Shown piece by piece: positions 1 through 9,992 of a DNA stretch of 64,000 bases (positions within the stretch are counted from its first letter, which is position 1; each line of letters starts with the position of its first letter). The DNA comes from Mycobacterium helveticum. GTDB lineage: Bacteria; Actinomycetota; Actinomycetes; Mycobacteriales; Mycobacteriaceae. The position numbers were made by a program, and so were the translations under genes. The DNA lies in assembly GCF_007714205.1 (NCBI RefSeq), contig NZ_VMQU01000007.1, forward strand, positions 1 to 64,000. Direction: 5' to 3'. Under the pieces are notes generated by a model. The model was not told the origin of the DNA. It worked only from the letters and a program-made list of their open reading frames with translations, and ran no database searches.

Positions 1-329
1 GCGTCACGGCCGACGCCTGCACCTGCGTTTTGCCGCCGCCTACCCCCACGTCGAGGCATTCGCCACCGCGTTACGACACATCCGGGCGCTGCCGGCCTTC
101 GGTTGACGCCCGCCAACCGGCCCGTCAACGTCACTTCGCACCGCATCTGCAACCCTGCACCGCCACACCGCGATCGGTCATGCCTAAAACCGGTCACCAC
201 ACCGCCGCAGCCGCCGCCCACGCCCAATTATGCCATCACCCAACAGCTTCCAACCCCCATCAGCGCGCAGCCACCATCAACCAGATCACCGAAAACAAGA
301 TCATCACAAGCCGGCTGAAAAATCAGGGT
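1..329 (+). mobile_element. 3' end of an insertion sequence, probably IS1380-like
   Basis: Homology to fadE12 on the opposite strand stops abruptly at about base 330. Everything to the left is unrelated to an acyl-CoA dehydrogenase. It holds the last 34 codons of a basic protein that resembles transposase C-termini, then about 220 noncoding bases. The stretch next to the junction, reading inward from fadE12 as GACCCTGATTTTTCAGCC, is a candidate terminal inverted repeat. The other end of the element lies outside the window, so its length, family and target duplication cannot be established. The IS1380 assignment rests only on the short C-terminal tail. Confidence 0.55.
2..106 (+). CDS. transposase, C-terminal fragment (enters from left edge)
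   Basis: An open frame enters from the left edge and stops at TGA 104-106. It encodes 34 residues rich in Arg and His (beginning RHGRRLHLRF and ending IRALPAFG). A basic tail of this kind, with an aromatic-proline-aromatic patch and a final run of alternating Arg and aliphatic residues, is typical of IS1380-family DDE transposases. No catalytic residue is inside the window. The identification is by resemblance only and could be wrong as to family, but the neighbouring gene break supports a mobile element. Confidence 0.45.
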   Translation, partial: RHGRRLHLRFAAAYPHVEAFATALRHIRALPAFG

Positions 330-653
330 CTGATCTTCGGTGCCGAACTTGCTGATGATGGTGCCGTTGATGGCGGGTGACACCACCATCAGCAGCAGCG
401 CGCTGCCCGCTGCCGCCATCTCCTCCATCACCAGCGAGAGCTCGTACATGCCGGCGCCGCCACCGCCGTACTCCTCGGGCAGGTTAACCCCGAGGAACCC
501 GAGTTTTCCTGCCTCGGACCACAACTCGGTGGTGTGCTGGTGCGCGCGCGCCTTCTGCAGGTAGTAGTCGGCGCCGTAGTTGGACGCCCATTCGGCCACC
601 GCCTTGCGCAGGGCCCGGCGGTCCTCGTTCTCGATGAAGCTGGTGTCGGTCAC
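330..653 (-). pseudogene. fadE12: acyl-CoA dehydrogenase FadE12, 5' fragment cut by insertion
   Basis: A GTG start (653-651) opens a frame whose first 108 residues are the N-terminal helical domain of an acyl-CoA dehydrogenase, with the conserved EEYGGGGAGMYELSLVMEEM region. Acyl-CoA dehydrogenases normally run to about 380-390 residues. Here similarity ends after KFGTEDQ and the frame continues only 33 unrelated codons, to a stop at 228, inside the insertion sequence. The FAD-binding middle domain and the catalytic base are missing, so no enzyme can be made. The start overlaps the stop of accA2 by four bases, showing it was the next gene of the same operon. By synteny it is the Rv0972c ortholog. 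Confidence 0.85.
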
Positions 654-2650
654 CGTGGATCTCCTTCTGCTTCGGGCGCGTCGACTCGTGCCAGGACGGC
701 GCCTACTTCGACTTGCTGACCGGTGCTGACGTTGAGTTCGGCGAGGACGCCGTCGGCCGGCGCGGTGAGGGTGTGTTCCATCTTCATCGCCTCCAGCCAG
801 ATCAGCGGCTGACCGGAGGTGACGGTGTCGCCGACGGCGGCGCCGAGCCGGATGACGTTGCCGGGCATGGGTGCGACCAACGATCCCTGCTCGACGGCCG
901 ACCCCGGTTCCGGGAAGCGGGGCAGCGCCACCAGGTGCACGGGCCCGCTGGGCGAATCGACGTAGACGTCGTGGGCGTCGGAGCCGTAGCGCCGCACCGC
1001 GAAGCTGCGGGCGACCCCGCGCTCGTCGGCCAGCACGACCTCGTCTGCCGTGGCCGAGACGAGCCGGACCGACGGGTCGGCGGGAAGTGTCAATCCGCTT
1101 CTGGTGTAACGGTACTCGATGCGGTGTTCGCCGCCTTCGGCATCACGGAAGGTTTTGACCTGGTAGCCCGATGCCAGGTTGCGCCAGCCGCTGGGCAGAG
1201 AGCCGAGCACCCCAACGGCCTTGGCCACCGCACGGTTGTGCGCGGCGTCGGCCAGCGCGGCGGCGATCGCCGACAATCCGACGGTGCCGGCGTCGGCGAG
1301 CGGGGAGGACAATTCCGCCAGCCCGTGGGTGTCGAAGAACGCGGTATCGGTCGCGCCGTCGAGGAAAGCGTTGTGCCGCAGCACGTTGACCAGCAGTTCG
1401 CGGTTGGTGCGCACGCCGTGCAGCCGGGCCCGGGCCAGTGCGTCGGCGAGTACCAGGGCGGCCTGCCGGCGGGTGGGCGCGAACGAGATGACCTTGGCCA
1501 GCATCGGGTCGTAGTGAATCGACACGGTGGAACCGTCGACCACCCCGGAGTCCAGTCGGATGCCGGTGCGATGGCCCAGCGTGGCGAACTCGGCCCGGAC
1601 CGCCGGTAGCTCGATGCGGTGCACCGGGCCGGCCTGCGGCTGCCAGCCTTGCGCGGGGTCCTCGGCGTAGAGCCGGGCCTCGATCGAATGACCGTGCGCG
1701 GCAGGGGGTTCGGGGCCGAGGCGGTCGCCGTCGGCGACGGCGAGCTGCAGTTCGACCAGGTCCAGCCCAGTGGTCTCCTCGGTCACCGGGTGCTCGACCT
1801 GCAGCCGGGTGTTCATCTCCAGGAAGTAGAACTCGCCGGCATCGTCGGCGAGGAACTCGACGGTCCCGGCGCCCGCGTAGCCGATGGCGGTGGCCGCCAA
1901 CCGCGCCGCGTCGAAAAGCTTGTCCCGCATACCCGGTATGCGCTGCACCAGAGGGGAGGGCGCCTCCTCGATGATCTTCTGGTGGCGGCGCTGGATGGAG
2001 CATTCCCGTTCCCCGACGGCCCAGACGGTGCCGTGGGTGTCGGCGAGGACCTGGACCTCGACGTGGTGCCCGGTGGGCAGGTAGCGCTCGCAGAACACCG
2101 TCGGATCGCCGAATGCGGACTGGGCCTCGCGGCGGGCCGCCGCCACTTCGCCGGGCAGAGCGGCCAATTCGCGCACCACCCGCATCCCGCGGCCGCCGCC
2201 GCCGGCGGACGCCTTGACCAGCACCGGCAGCTGCGCCTCGGTGACACAATCCGGGTCGAGTTCGTCGAGGACCGGCACCCCCGCGGCCGCCATCAGCTTC
2301 TTGGACTCGATCTTGGAACCCATCGCCCGCACCGCGTGCACCGGCGGCCCCACCCAGATCAGGCCCGCGTCCTGCACGGCGAATGCGAAATCGGCATTTT
2401 CCGAGAGGAATCCGTAGCCGGGATGTACCGCGTCGGCGCCCGTCGCGCGGGCGGCGGCAATGATGGCCACGGGGTTGAGATAGTCGTTGATCTTCGGCAG
2501 CCGCACCCGGGCGTCAGCCTCGGCGACGTGCGGCGCCGCGGCGTCCGGGTCGGTGTAGATTGCCGCGGTGCTCACGCCGAGCCGTCGGCAGGTGGCGAAC
2601 ACGCGCCGCGCGATCTCGCCGCGGTTGGCGACCAGCACTCGGGTGACCAT
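650..2650 (-). CDS. accA2: acyl-CoA carboxylase alpha subunit (biotin carboxylase + BCCP)
   Basis: This 666-residue protein carboxylates its own biotin with ATP and bicarbonate and hands the carboxyl group to a beta subunit. It opens with the biotin carboxylase N-lobe (VLVANRGEIARR), has the ATP-grasp glycine loop GGGGRGM at about 150-156, and carries the EMNTRLQVEHPVTE active-site segment. The C-terminus has a biotinyl domain with the EAMKMEH motif and its biotin lysine near residue 623. The ATG at 2650 was chosen because the conserved domain starts three residues later and the open frame farther upstream is antisense to accD2. It follows accD2 by five bases and overlaps fadE12 by four. Length and position match AccA2 (Rv0973c). 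Its acyl substrate is unproven. Confidence 0.93.
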   Translation of the reverse strand: MVTRVLVANRGEIARRVFATCRRLGVSTAAIYTDPDAAAPHVAEADARVRLPKINDYLNPVAIIAAARATGADAVHPGYGFLSENADFAFAVQDAGLIWVGPPVHAVRAMGSKIESKKLMAAAGVPVLDELDPDCVTEAQLPVLVKASAGGGGRGMRVVRELAALPGEVAAARREAQSAFGDPTVFCERYLPTGHHVEVQVLADTHGTVWAVGERECSIQRRHQKIIEEAPSPLVQRIPGMRDKLFDAARLAATAIGYAGAGTVEFLADDAGEFYFLEMNTRLQVEHPVTEETTGLDLVELQLAVADGDRLGPEPPAAHGHSIEARLYAEDPAQGWQPQAGPVHRIELPAVRAEFATLGHRTGIRLDSGVVDGSTVSIHYDPMLAKVISFAPTRRQAALVLADALARARLHGVRTNRELLVNVLRHNAFLDGATDTAFFDTHGLAELSSPLADAGTVGLSAIAAALADAAHNRAVAKAVGVLGSLPSGWRNLASGYQVKTFRDAEGGEHRIEYRYTRSGLTLPADPSVRLVSATADEVVLADERGVARSFAVRRYGSDAHDVYVDSPSGPVHLVALPRFPEPGSAVEQGSLVAPMPGNVIRLGAAVGDTVTSGQPLIWLEAMKMEHTLTAPADGVLAELNVSTGQQVEVGAVLARVDAPEAEGDPR

Positions 2651-2655
2651 GGGGC

Positions 2656-4257
<1,602 letters not shown>

Positions 4258-4300
4258 CGCCGACGATGCAGAGCCAAGCGATGAGGCGGAGGCGGTGAAA

Positions 4301-5461
4301 TCATGCCTGGTATCCCAGGGTTTTGGCGGCCAGTGCGGTGAGGATCTCGGTGGTGCCGCCGCCGATGCCCAGGATGCGCATGTCCCGGTACTGGCGTTCG
4401 ACTTCGGACTCGGCCATGTATCCCATGCCCCCGAACAGCTGGACGGCCTGATGCGCCACCCATTCGCCGGCCTCCACGGCGGTGTTCTTGGCGAAGCACA
4501 CCGGGGCGATCAGATCGGTCTCGCCGGCGAGCTGGCGCTCCACCACGTGGTGCGCGTAGACGCGCGCGACGTCGATGCGGCGCGCCATCTCGGCCAGGGT
4601 GTTCTGCACCGACTGGCGCGCGATCAGCGGGCGGCCGAACGTCTGGCGGTCGCGGCACCACTGCACCGTCAGGTCCAGGCAGCGCTGCGCGCTCGAATAG
4701 GCTTGGGCGGCAAGGCCGACGCGTTCGGCGACGAACGCCTGCGCGATCTGGGCGAAGCCACTGTTCGCGGCGCCGACGAGATTGGCCGCGGGCACGCGCA
4801 CGTCGGTGTAGGACAGCTCGGCGGTGTCGGAGGACCGCCAGCCCATCTTGTCCAGCTTGCGGCTCACGCCGAACCCCGGGGTGCCCTTTTCGACCACCAG
4901 CAGCGAAACGCCGGCCGCGCCGGGGCCGCCGGTGCGCACCGCGGTGACGACGTAGTCGGCGCGCACCCCGGAGGTGATGTAGGTTTTGGCGCCGTTGACG
5001 ACGTAGTGGTCACCTTCGGGACCGGAACGCAGCACCGCGGTGGTCCGCAGGTGGCCGACGTCCGAGCCGCCGCCGGGCTCGGTGATGGCCAGGGCACCGA
5101 TCTTCTCGCCGGCCAGGGTGGGCCGGACGAACTCCTCGATCAGGCGCGGGTCGCCGGTGGCGATCATGTGGGGCACCGCGATGCCGCAGGTGAACAGGGA
5201 GGCGAACACGCCGCCCGGGGCCCCGGACTGATGCACCTCCTCGCAGATGATCACCGCGTCGGCGCCGTCCCCGCCGCCGCCGCCGACCGCCTCGGGGAAG
5301 CCCGCGCCCAGCAGCCCCGCCGCCCCGGCGCGCCGGTGCAGGTCGCGCGGCAGTTCGCCGGCGCGTTCCCAGGCGTCGGCGTGCGGCAGGATTTCGCGTT
5401 CGGTGAACGAGCGGACCGTCTTTCGTAGCTGCTCGCGCTCCGGGGTGTTCCACAGAGTCAT
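4301..5461 (-). CDS. fadE13: acyl-CoA dehydrogenase
   Basis: This complete acyl-CoA dehydrogenase of 386 residues puts a double bond alpha-beta to a CoA thioester using FAD. It shows the ALAITEPGGGSDVGHLRTTA FAD/substrate signature, the VVNGAKTYITSG turn, and the C-terminal QLFGGMGYMAESEVERQYRD helix followed by ILGIGGGTTEI. The ATG at 5461 overlaps the stop of the AtuA-family gene by four bases (ATGA), which fixes the start; the longer open frame is antisense noise. In an operon with a biotin-dependent carboxylase its expected role is the oxidation step before or after carboxylation of a branched acyl-CoA. FadE13 (Rv0975c) occupies this position in M. tuberculosis. Confidence 0.92.
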   Translation of the reverse strand: MTLWNTPEREQLRKTVRSFTEREILPHADAWERAGELPRDLHRRAGAAGLLGAGFPEAVGGGGGDGADAVIICEEVHQSGAPGGVFASLFTCGIAVPHMIATGDPRLIEEFVRPTLAGEKIGALAITEPGGGSDVGHLRTTAVLRSGPEGDHYVVNGAKTYITSGVRADYVVTAVRTGGPGAAGVSLLVVEKGTPGFGVSRKLDKMGWRSSDTAELSYTDVRVPAANLVGAANSGFAQIAQAFVAERVGLAAQAYSSAQRCLDLTVQWCRDRQTFGRPLIARQSVQNTLAEMARRIDVARVYAHHVVERQLAGETDLIAPVCFAKNTAVEAGEWVAHQAVQLFGGMGYMAESEVERQYRDMRILGIGGGTTEILTALAAKTLGYQA

Positions 5462-7173
5462 AAAAGCCCTTCCGGCACCTCGACGTAACGGCTGCGCAGC
5501 CATTCGCCCAGCCCCTTGGCCTGGGGGTCGAACCGCGCCTGGTAGGCGACGCCCTGACCGAGTATGCCGTCGATGACGAAGTTCACCGCCCGCAGGTTGG
5601 GCAGCACGTGGCGGGTGACGGCGAAGTCCGCCGCCTCGGGCAGCAGCTCCTTGAGCGCCTCGACGGTGAGAGCGTGTGCCAGCCACCGCCACTGCTCGTC
5701 GGTGCGTACCCAGACCCCGACATTGGCCGAGCCGCCCTTGTCGCCGCTGCGGGCCCCGGCGATGCGGCCCAGCGGCACACGGCGCGTCGGGCCGGCCCCA
5801 AGCGGCTCGGGCAACGGCGGCGGGTCGGCCGGTGACAACTCGAGAGTTTCGGTGGCGCAAGCGATTTCGGTGCGGGTGCCGTCGGCGTGCACCGCGACGT
5901 GCGGCACCTTCGCGGCGTCGACGTACCCGGCGGTGAACACCCCGTACACCTGGCCCTCGGCCGGTGGGGCGGTCACGTGGAAGCCCGGATAGCTGGCAAG
6001 TGCCAATTCGACCGCGGCCGAGGAGAACTGGCGTCCGACGTTGGCGGGGGCGGGGTCGCGCACCACGCAGTGCAGCAGCGCGCTGGCGGCCTCCTCGGTG
6101 TCGGCGTCGGCGTGGTCGGTGCGGGCCAGAGTCCACACCAGCTCGGCGGGCTTGACGGTGAGCGCGGACTCCAGTTGGTGGCGCACCAACTCGGCCTTGG
6201 CCTCGACGTCCAGGCCGGTGAGCACGAACGTCATCGCGTTGCGGTACCCGCCGATGCTGTTCAGCGACACCTTGAGGGTGGGTGGTGGCGGCTCGCCGCG
6301 CACACCGCTCACGCGCACCCGGTCGGGCCCGTCACAGGACAGTTCGACGCTGTCCATGCGGGCGGTGACGTCGGGGTTGGCGTAGCGGGCGCCGCCGATC
6401 TCGTAGAGCAACTGCGCGGTGACGGTGTCGACGCTGACCAGCCCGCCAGTGCCGGGATGCTTGGTGATCACCGACGACCCGTCGGCGCTGACCTCGGCCA
6501 GCGGGAAACCGGCATGGGTCAGGTCGGGCACGTCGGTGAAGAACGCGTAGTTGCCGCCGGTGGCCTGGACGCCGCATTCGATGACGTGGCCGGCGACCAC
6601 GGCGCCGGCGAGCCGGTCGTAATCGCCGCGACTCCAACCGAAGTGCGCGGCCGCGGCCCCGACCGTCACCGAGGCGTCGGTGACCCGCCCGGTGACGACG
6701 ACGTCGGCCCCGGCGTTGAGGCAGTCGACGATGCCCCACGCACCCAGGTAGGCGTTGGCCGTCAGCGGCGAGCCGAGCCCCAGTTCGGCCGCGCGCGGCG
6801 CCAGGTCGTCGCCCTCGACGTGCGCGACCCGGGCGTCGATACCCAACCGCGCGGCCAGGGCGCGCACGGCGTCGGCCAGCCCGGCGGGGTTCAGGCCGCC
6901 GGCGTTGGCGACGATGCGGACCCCGCGGTCGCGGGCCTCCCCCAGGCAGTCTTCGAGCTGGGTGAGGAAGGTTTTGGCGTAGCCGCGGTCCGGGTGCTTC
7001 ATCCGGTCGCGGCCCAGGATGAGCATGGTGAGTTCGGCCAGGTAGTCGCCGGTGATGAAGTCCACCGGAGCGCCCGGATCGCCGGTGAGCATTTCGCGCA
7101 TCGCCGACAGGCGGTCGCCGTAGAACCCCGAGCAGTTCGCGATCCGCACGGGAGCACCGGAAGCAGAGGCCAT
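5458..7173 (-). CDS. AtuA-family (DUF1446) protein of the carboxylase operon
   Basis: This 571-residue protein belongs to the acyclic-terpene-utilization AtuA family, formerly DUF1446. The N-terminal two thirds carry the family's RIANCSGFYGDR opening, ITGDYLAELTMLILGR, VVTGRVTDASVT and the VIECGVQATGGN glycine loop. The final ~110 residues form a separate small domain beginning near GRIAGARSGDKGGSANVGVWV, the C-terminal ferredoxin-like module often fused to AtuA. Biochemical function is unknown. In Pseudomonas the family is encoded with geranyl-CoA carboxylase and citronellyl-CoA dehydrogenase. It is the first gene of the minus-strand operon and is translationally coupled to fadE13. Rv0976c is the positional counterpart. 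Confidence 0.85.
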   Translation of the reverse strand: MASASGAPVRIANCSGFYGDRLSAMREMLTGDPGAPVDFITGDYLAELTMLILGRDRMKHPDRGYAKTFLTQLEDCLGEARDRGVRIVANAGGLNPAGLADAVRALAARLGIDARVAHVEGDDLAPRAAELGLGSPLTANAYLGAWGIVDCLNAGADVVVTGRVTDASVTVGAAAAHFGWSRGDYDRLAGAVVAGHVIECGVQATGGNYAFFTDVPDLTHAGFPLAEVSADGSSVITKHPGTGGLVSVDTVTAQLLYEIGGARYANPDVTARMDSVELSCDGPDRVRVSGVRGEPPPPTLKVSLNSIGGYRNAMTFVLTGLDVEAKAELVRHQLESALTVKPAELVWTLARTDHADADTEEAASALLHCVVRDPAPANVGRQFSSAAVELALASYPGFHVTAPPAEGQVYGVFTAGYVDAAKVPHVAVHADGTRTEIACATETLELSPADPPPLPEPLGAGPTRRVPLGRIAGARSGDKGGSANVGVWVRTDEQWRWLAHALTVEALKELLPEAADFAVTRHVLPNLRAVNFVIDGILGQGVAYQARFDPQAKGLGEWLRSRYVEVPEGLL

Positions 7174-7212
7174 GGGCGCCCTCCGTTCCTCGACTCACCG
7201 CTGAGCACAACC

Positions 7213-7228
7213 AACCAACCGGTAGGTT
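7213..7228. promoter_or_regulatory. candidate operator upstream of the acc/fadE operon
   Basis: The 16-mer AACCAACCGGTAGGTT is an imperfect palindrome centred on CCGG (14 of 16 positions symmetric). It lies 40 bases before the ATG of the operon's first gene, where a repressor would block transcription. Sites of this size and symmetry are typical of TetR-family regulators of acyl-CoA catabolism, but I cannot name the regulator. Confidence 0.4.
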
Positions 7229-7414
7229 AGCCGGTGCGGCCGGTGTCCCGTCAAGGCTGCCGCACCGGCGCGCGCGGCCCATTTTGGCGCCCATGAGCCC
7301 ACCGACTATCCTGGAGGGCGATCGTCGCTCGTTCGGCCCGCCCGGCCATGCCGCGACATGCCCATCAGAAGCCCCACTGACCCCAATGACCCCAATGAGG
7401 AGTAAGGCCCGACC

Positions 7415-7588
7415 ATGGCGGTACCCAAGCGCAGGATGTCGCGCGCCAACACCCGAAGCCGCCGCGCGCAGTGGAAGGCCACCCGGACCGAACTCGTCGG
7501 CGTCACGGTGGCAGGTCAGCGGCACAAATTGCCGCGGAGGCTGCTCAAGGCGGCCCGCCTCGGCCTGATCGATCTCGACAAGCGTTAA
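7415..7588 (+). CDS. rpmF: 50S ribosomal protein L32 (zinc-free form)
   Basis: A 57-residue, very basic protein starting [21 protein letters not shown], the invariant opening of bacterial L32. It ends LGLIDLDKR and has no CxxC pairs, so it is the zinc-independent paralogue that some actinobacteria use when zinc is scarce. The start follows AATGAGGAGTAAGG, which contains a strong ribosome binding site. It sits alone between the divergent catabolic operon and mprA, as in M. tuberculosis (Rv0979A). Confidence 0.95.
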   Translation: MAVPKRRMSRANTRSRRAQWKATRTELVGVTVAGQRHKLPRRLLKAARLGLIDLDKR

Positions 7589-7610
7589 TCCCGCCGGACA
7601 CCCGGCGCGC

Positions 7611-7630
7611 CTCTCAGGCCGCTCTCAGGC
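7611..7630 (+). promoter_or_regulatory. MprA box upstream of mprA (two direct repeats)
   Basis: TCTCAGGC occurs at 7612-7619 and again at 7623-7630, an 11-base period. MprA is known to bind two loosely conserved direct repeats of TCTCAG type and to autoregulate its own gene. The site ends 15 bases before the mprA ATG, consistent with autoregulation. A matching pair precedes pepD. Confidence 0.8.
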
Positions 7631-7645
7631 GCCGGGACGACACTG

Positions 7646-8341
7646 ATGGCCGTGCGCATATTGGTCGTCGACGACGACCGCGCGGTGCGTGAGTCGCTGC
7701 GCAGGTCACTTTCCTTCAACGGCTATTCGGTCGATCTCGCCCATGACGGGGTGGAGGCGCTCGACAAGATCGCGACCGAGCGTCCCGACGCCCTGGTCCT
7801 GGATGTGATGATGCCGCGGCTGGACGGCCTGGAGGTGTGTCGCCAGCTCCGCAGCACCGGCGACGACCTGCCGATTCTGGTGCTCACCGCCCGCGACTCG
7901 GTCTCCGAGCGCGTCGCCGGCCTGGACGCCGGCGCCGACGACTACCTACCGAAGCCATTCGCGCTCGAAGAGCTGCTGGCGCGGATGCGCGCGCTGCTGC
8001 GCCGCACCAAGCCCGAGGACGACGCCGCCGAGTCGGTCGCCCTGCGGTTCTCCGACCTGGCGCTGGATCCGGTGACCCGCGAGGTGACCCGCGGGCAGCG
8101 GCAGATCAGCCTGACCCGCACCGAGTTCGCGCTGCTGGAGATGTTGATCGCCAACCCGCGCCGCGTGCTCACCCGCAGCCGCATCCTCGAGGAGGTGTGG
8201 GGCTTCGACTTTCCCACCTCGGGCAACGCGCTGGAGGTTTACGTCGGGTATCTGCGCCGCAAGACCGAGGCCGACGGCGAAGCCCGGCTGATCCACACGG
8301 TGCGCGGAGTGGGTTACGTGCTACGGGAGACGCCGCCGTGA
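7646..8341 (+). CDS. mprA: response regulator MprA (OmpR/PhoB type)
   Basis: This 231-residue response regulator of envelope stress has a receiver domain (1-120) with the acidic pocket VVDDD, phospho-acceptor Asp53 in [12 protein letters not shown], the conserved Thr in LTARD and Lys in LPKPF. It is followed by an OmpR-type winged helix (about 135-231) with [29 protein letters not shown]. It partners with MprB, encoded 16 bases downstream, and in mycobacteria controls sigE, sigB, pepD and itself. The ATG start is directly upstream of the conserved receiver strand, and the autoregulatory repeat lies just before it. Confidence 0.97.
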   Translation: MAVRILVVDDDRAVRESLRRSLSFNGYSVDLAHDGVEALDKIATERPDALVLDVMMPRLDGLEVCRQLRSTGDDLPILVLTARDSVSERVAGLDAGADDYLPKPFALEELLARMRALLRRTKPEDDAAESVALRFSDLALDPVTREVTRGQRQISLTRTEFALLEMLIANPRRVLTRSRILEEVWGFDFPTSGNALEVYVGYLRRKTEADGEARLIHTVRGVGYVLRETPP

Positions 8342-8357
8342 CGAGGCAATTCCGACG

Positions 8358-9914
8358 ATGATCCGGTTCGCGCGGCGACGGCGCGCACCCCTGCCGGCGA
8401 CCAGTTCGTTGTCCCTGCGCTGGCGGGTGATGCTGCTGGCGATGTCGACGGGTGTGATGGTCGTCATCCTGATGGACTTCACCGTCTACGCGGTGGTATC
8501 GGCGGCGCTGTACAACGACATCGACAACCAGTTGCAGAGCCGGGCGCAGATGCTGATCTCCAGCGGGTCGCTGGCGGCCGACCCGGGAAAGGCCATCGAG
8601 GGCAACGCCTATTCCGACGTCAACGCCATGCTGGTGGACCCGGGCCACGCCATCTATACCGCGCAGCTGCCGGGTCAGACGCTGCCGGTCGGCGCGCCGG
8701 AGAAATCCGTCATCCGCGGTGAGTTGCTCATGTCGCGGCGCACCGCGTCCGATCAGCGGATACTGGCCATCCACCTGCCCAACGGCAGTTCGCTGCTGAT
8801 TTCGAAGAGCCTCAAGCCCACCCAAGCGGTGATGAACCAGCTGCGCCTGGTGTTGCTGACCGTCGGCGGCATCGGCGTCGCGGTCGCCGCGGTGTCCGGC
8901 GGCATGGTCACCAAAGCCGGGTTGCGCCCGGTGGCCCGGCTGACCGAGGCCGCCGAACGGGTGGCGCGCACCGACGACCTGCGGCCCATCCCGGTGTTCG
9001 GCAGCGACGAACTGGCCCGGCTGACCGAGGCGTTCAACCTGATGTTGCGGGCGCTGGCAGAGTCGCGGGAGCGGCAGGCCCGGTTGGTGACCGACGCCGG
9101 GCACGAGTTGCGCACGCCGCTGACGTCGCTGCGCACCAACGTCGAGCTGCTGATGGCCTCGATGGAACCCGGCGTGCCGCGGCTGCCCGAGCAGGAGATG
9201 GTGGACCTGCGGGCCGACGTGCTCGCGCAGATCGAGGAATTGTCCACGCTGGTCGGCGATTTGGTGGACCTCACCCGCGACGACGCCGGGCAGGTGGTGC
9301 ACGAACTGGTGGACATGTCCGAGGTGGTGGATCGCAGCCTCGAGCGGGTGAAGCGGCGGCGCAACGACATCCAGTTCGACGTCGAGGTCATCCCGTGGCA
9401 GGTCTACGGTGATTCGGCCGGGTTGTCGCGCGCGGCCTTGAACCTCATGGACAACGCCGCCAAGTGGAGCCCGCCGGGCGGGCACGTCGGTGTCAGGATG
9501 AGACAGCTCGACGCCGCACACGCCGAACTCGTGGTCTGGGATTACGGGCCGGGGATTCCGCCGCAGGAACGCCGCCTGGTGTTCGAGCGGTTCTATCGGT
9601 CGACGACGGCGCGGGCCATGCCGGGTTCGGGGCTGGGGCTGGCGATCGTGAAACAGGTGGTGCTCAAGCACGGCGGGTTGCTTCGCGTCGAAGACACCGT
9701 GCCGGGCGGGCAGCCCCCCGGGACCGCGATCTACGTGCTGCTTCCCGGCCGGCCGATGTCGGTTGGACCCAACGCGGGGCCCGCCGCCGGTGGGCACGGC
9801 AACGATCCCGAGGCCCACCCCGGCCCGGGCGCGTCCGCGCCGGGAAACACGGCGAACTCTGGGGAATCGCCGAGCGTTGTCTCAGTGGACTCTCAGTCCA
9901 CGCGCGCAAGGTAG
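8358..9914 (+). CDS. mprB: sensor histidine kinase MprB
   Basis: This 518-residue membrane sensor kinase pairs with MprA. The first membrane helix spans about residues 23-46, and an extracytoplasmic sensor loop of about 115 residues follows. The second helix is about 163-184, then come a HAMP linker (LRPVARLTEAAERVA) and an HisKA domain with phospho-acceptor His249 in TDAGHELRTPLTSL. The HATPase_c domain shows the N box NLMDNAAKWS, G1 DYGPGIP and G2 GSGLGLAIVK. In M. tuberculosis the extracellular loop binds DnaK and unfolded proteins to set MprA phosphorylation. The C-terminal ~45 residues are low-complexity. The second MprA-type repeat lies within its last codons, so pepD control elements are embedded in mprB. 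Confidence 0.97.
   Translation: MIRFARRRRAPLPATSSLSLRWRVMLLAMSTGVMVVILMDFTVYAVVSAALYNDIDNQLQSRAQMLISSGSLAADPGKAIEGNAYSDVNAMLVDPGHAIYTAQLPGQTLPVGAPEKSVIRGELLMSRRTASDQRILAIHLPNGSSLLISKSLKPTQAVMNQLRLVLLTVGGIGVAVAAVSGGMVTKAGLRPVARLTEAAERVARTDDLRPIPVFGSDELARLTEAFNLMLRALAESRERQARLVTDAGHELRTPLTSLRTNVELLMASMEPGVPRLPEQEMVDLRADVLAQIEELSTLVGDLVDLTRDDAGQVVHELVDMSEVVDRSLERVKRRRNDIQFDVEVIPWQVYGDSAGLSRAALNLMDNAAKWSPPGGHVGVRMRQLDAAHAELVVWDYGPGIPPQERRLVFERFYRSTTARAMPGSGLGLAIVKQVVLKHGGLLRVEDTVPGGQPPGTAIYVLLPGRPMSVGPNAGPAAGGHGNDPEAHPGPGASAPGNTANSGESPSVVSVDSQSTRAR
9880..9898 (+). promoter_or_regulatory. MprA box upstream of pepD, inside mprB 3' end
   Basis: TCTCAGTG at 9880-9887 and TCTCAGTC at 9891-9898 repeat with the same 11-base spacing as the pair before mprA. 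They lie 95-113 bases ahead of the proposed pepD ATG. PepD is a known direct MprA target in M. tuberculosis, so this is very probably its operator. Confidence 0.75.
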
Positions 9915-9992
9915 TTGTGCAGTTACTGTTGGAATTCAGGTCCAGTCGTGCCCACACCAGCCGACATTCAGAGGAAGAGCGAACTTAGCGAC

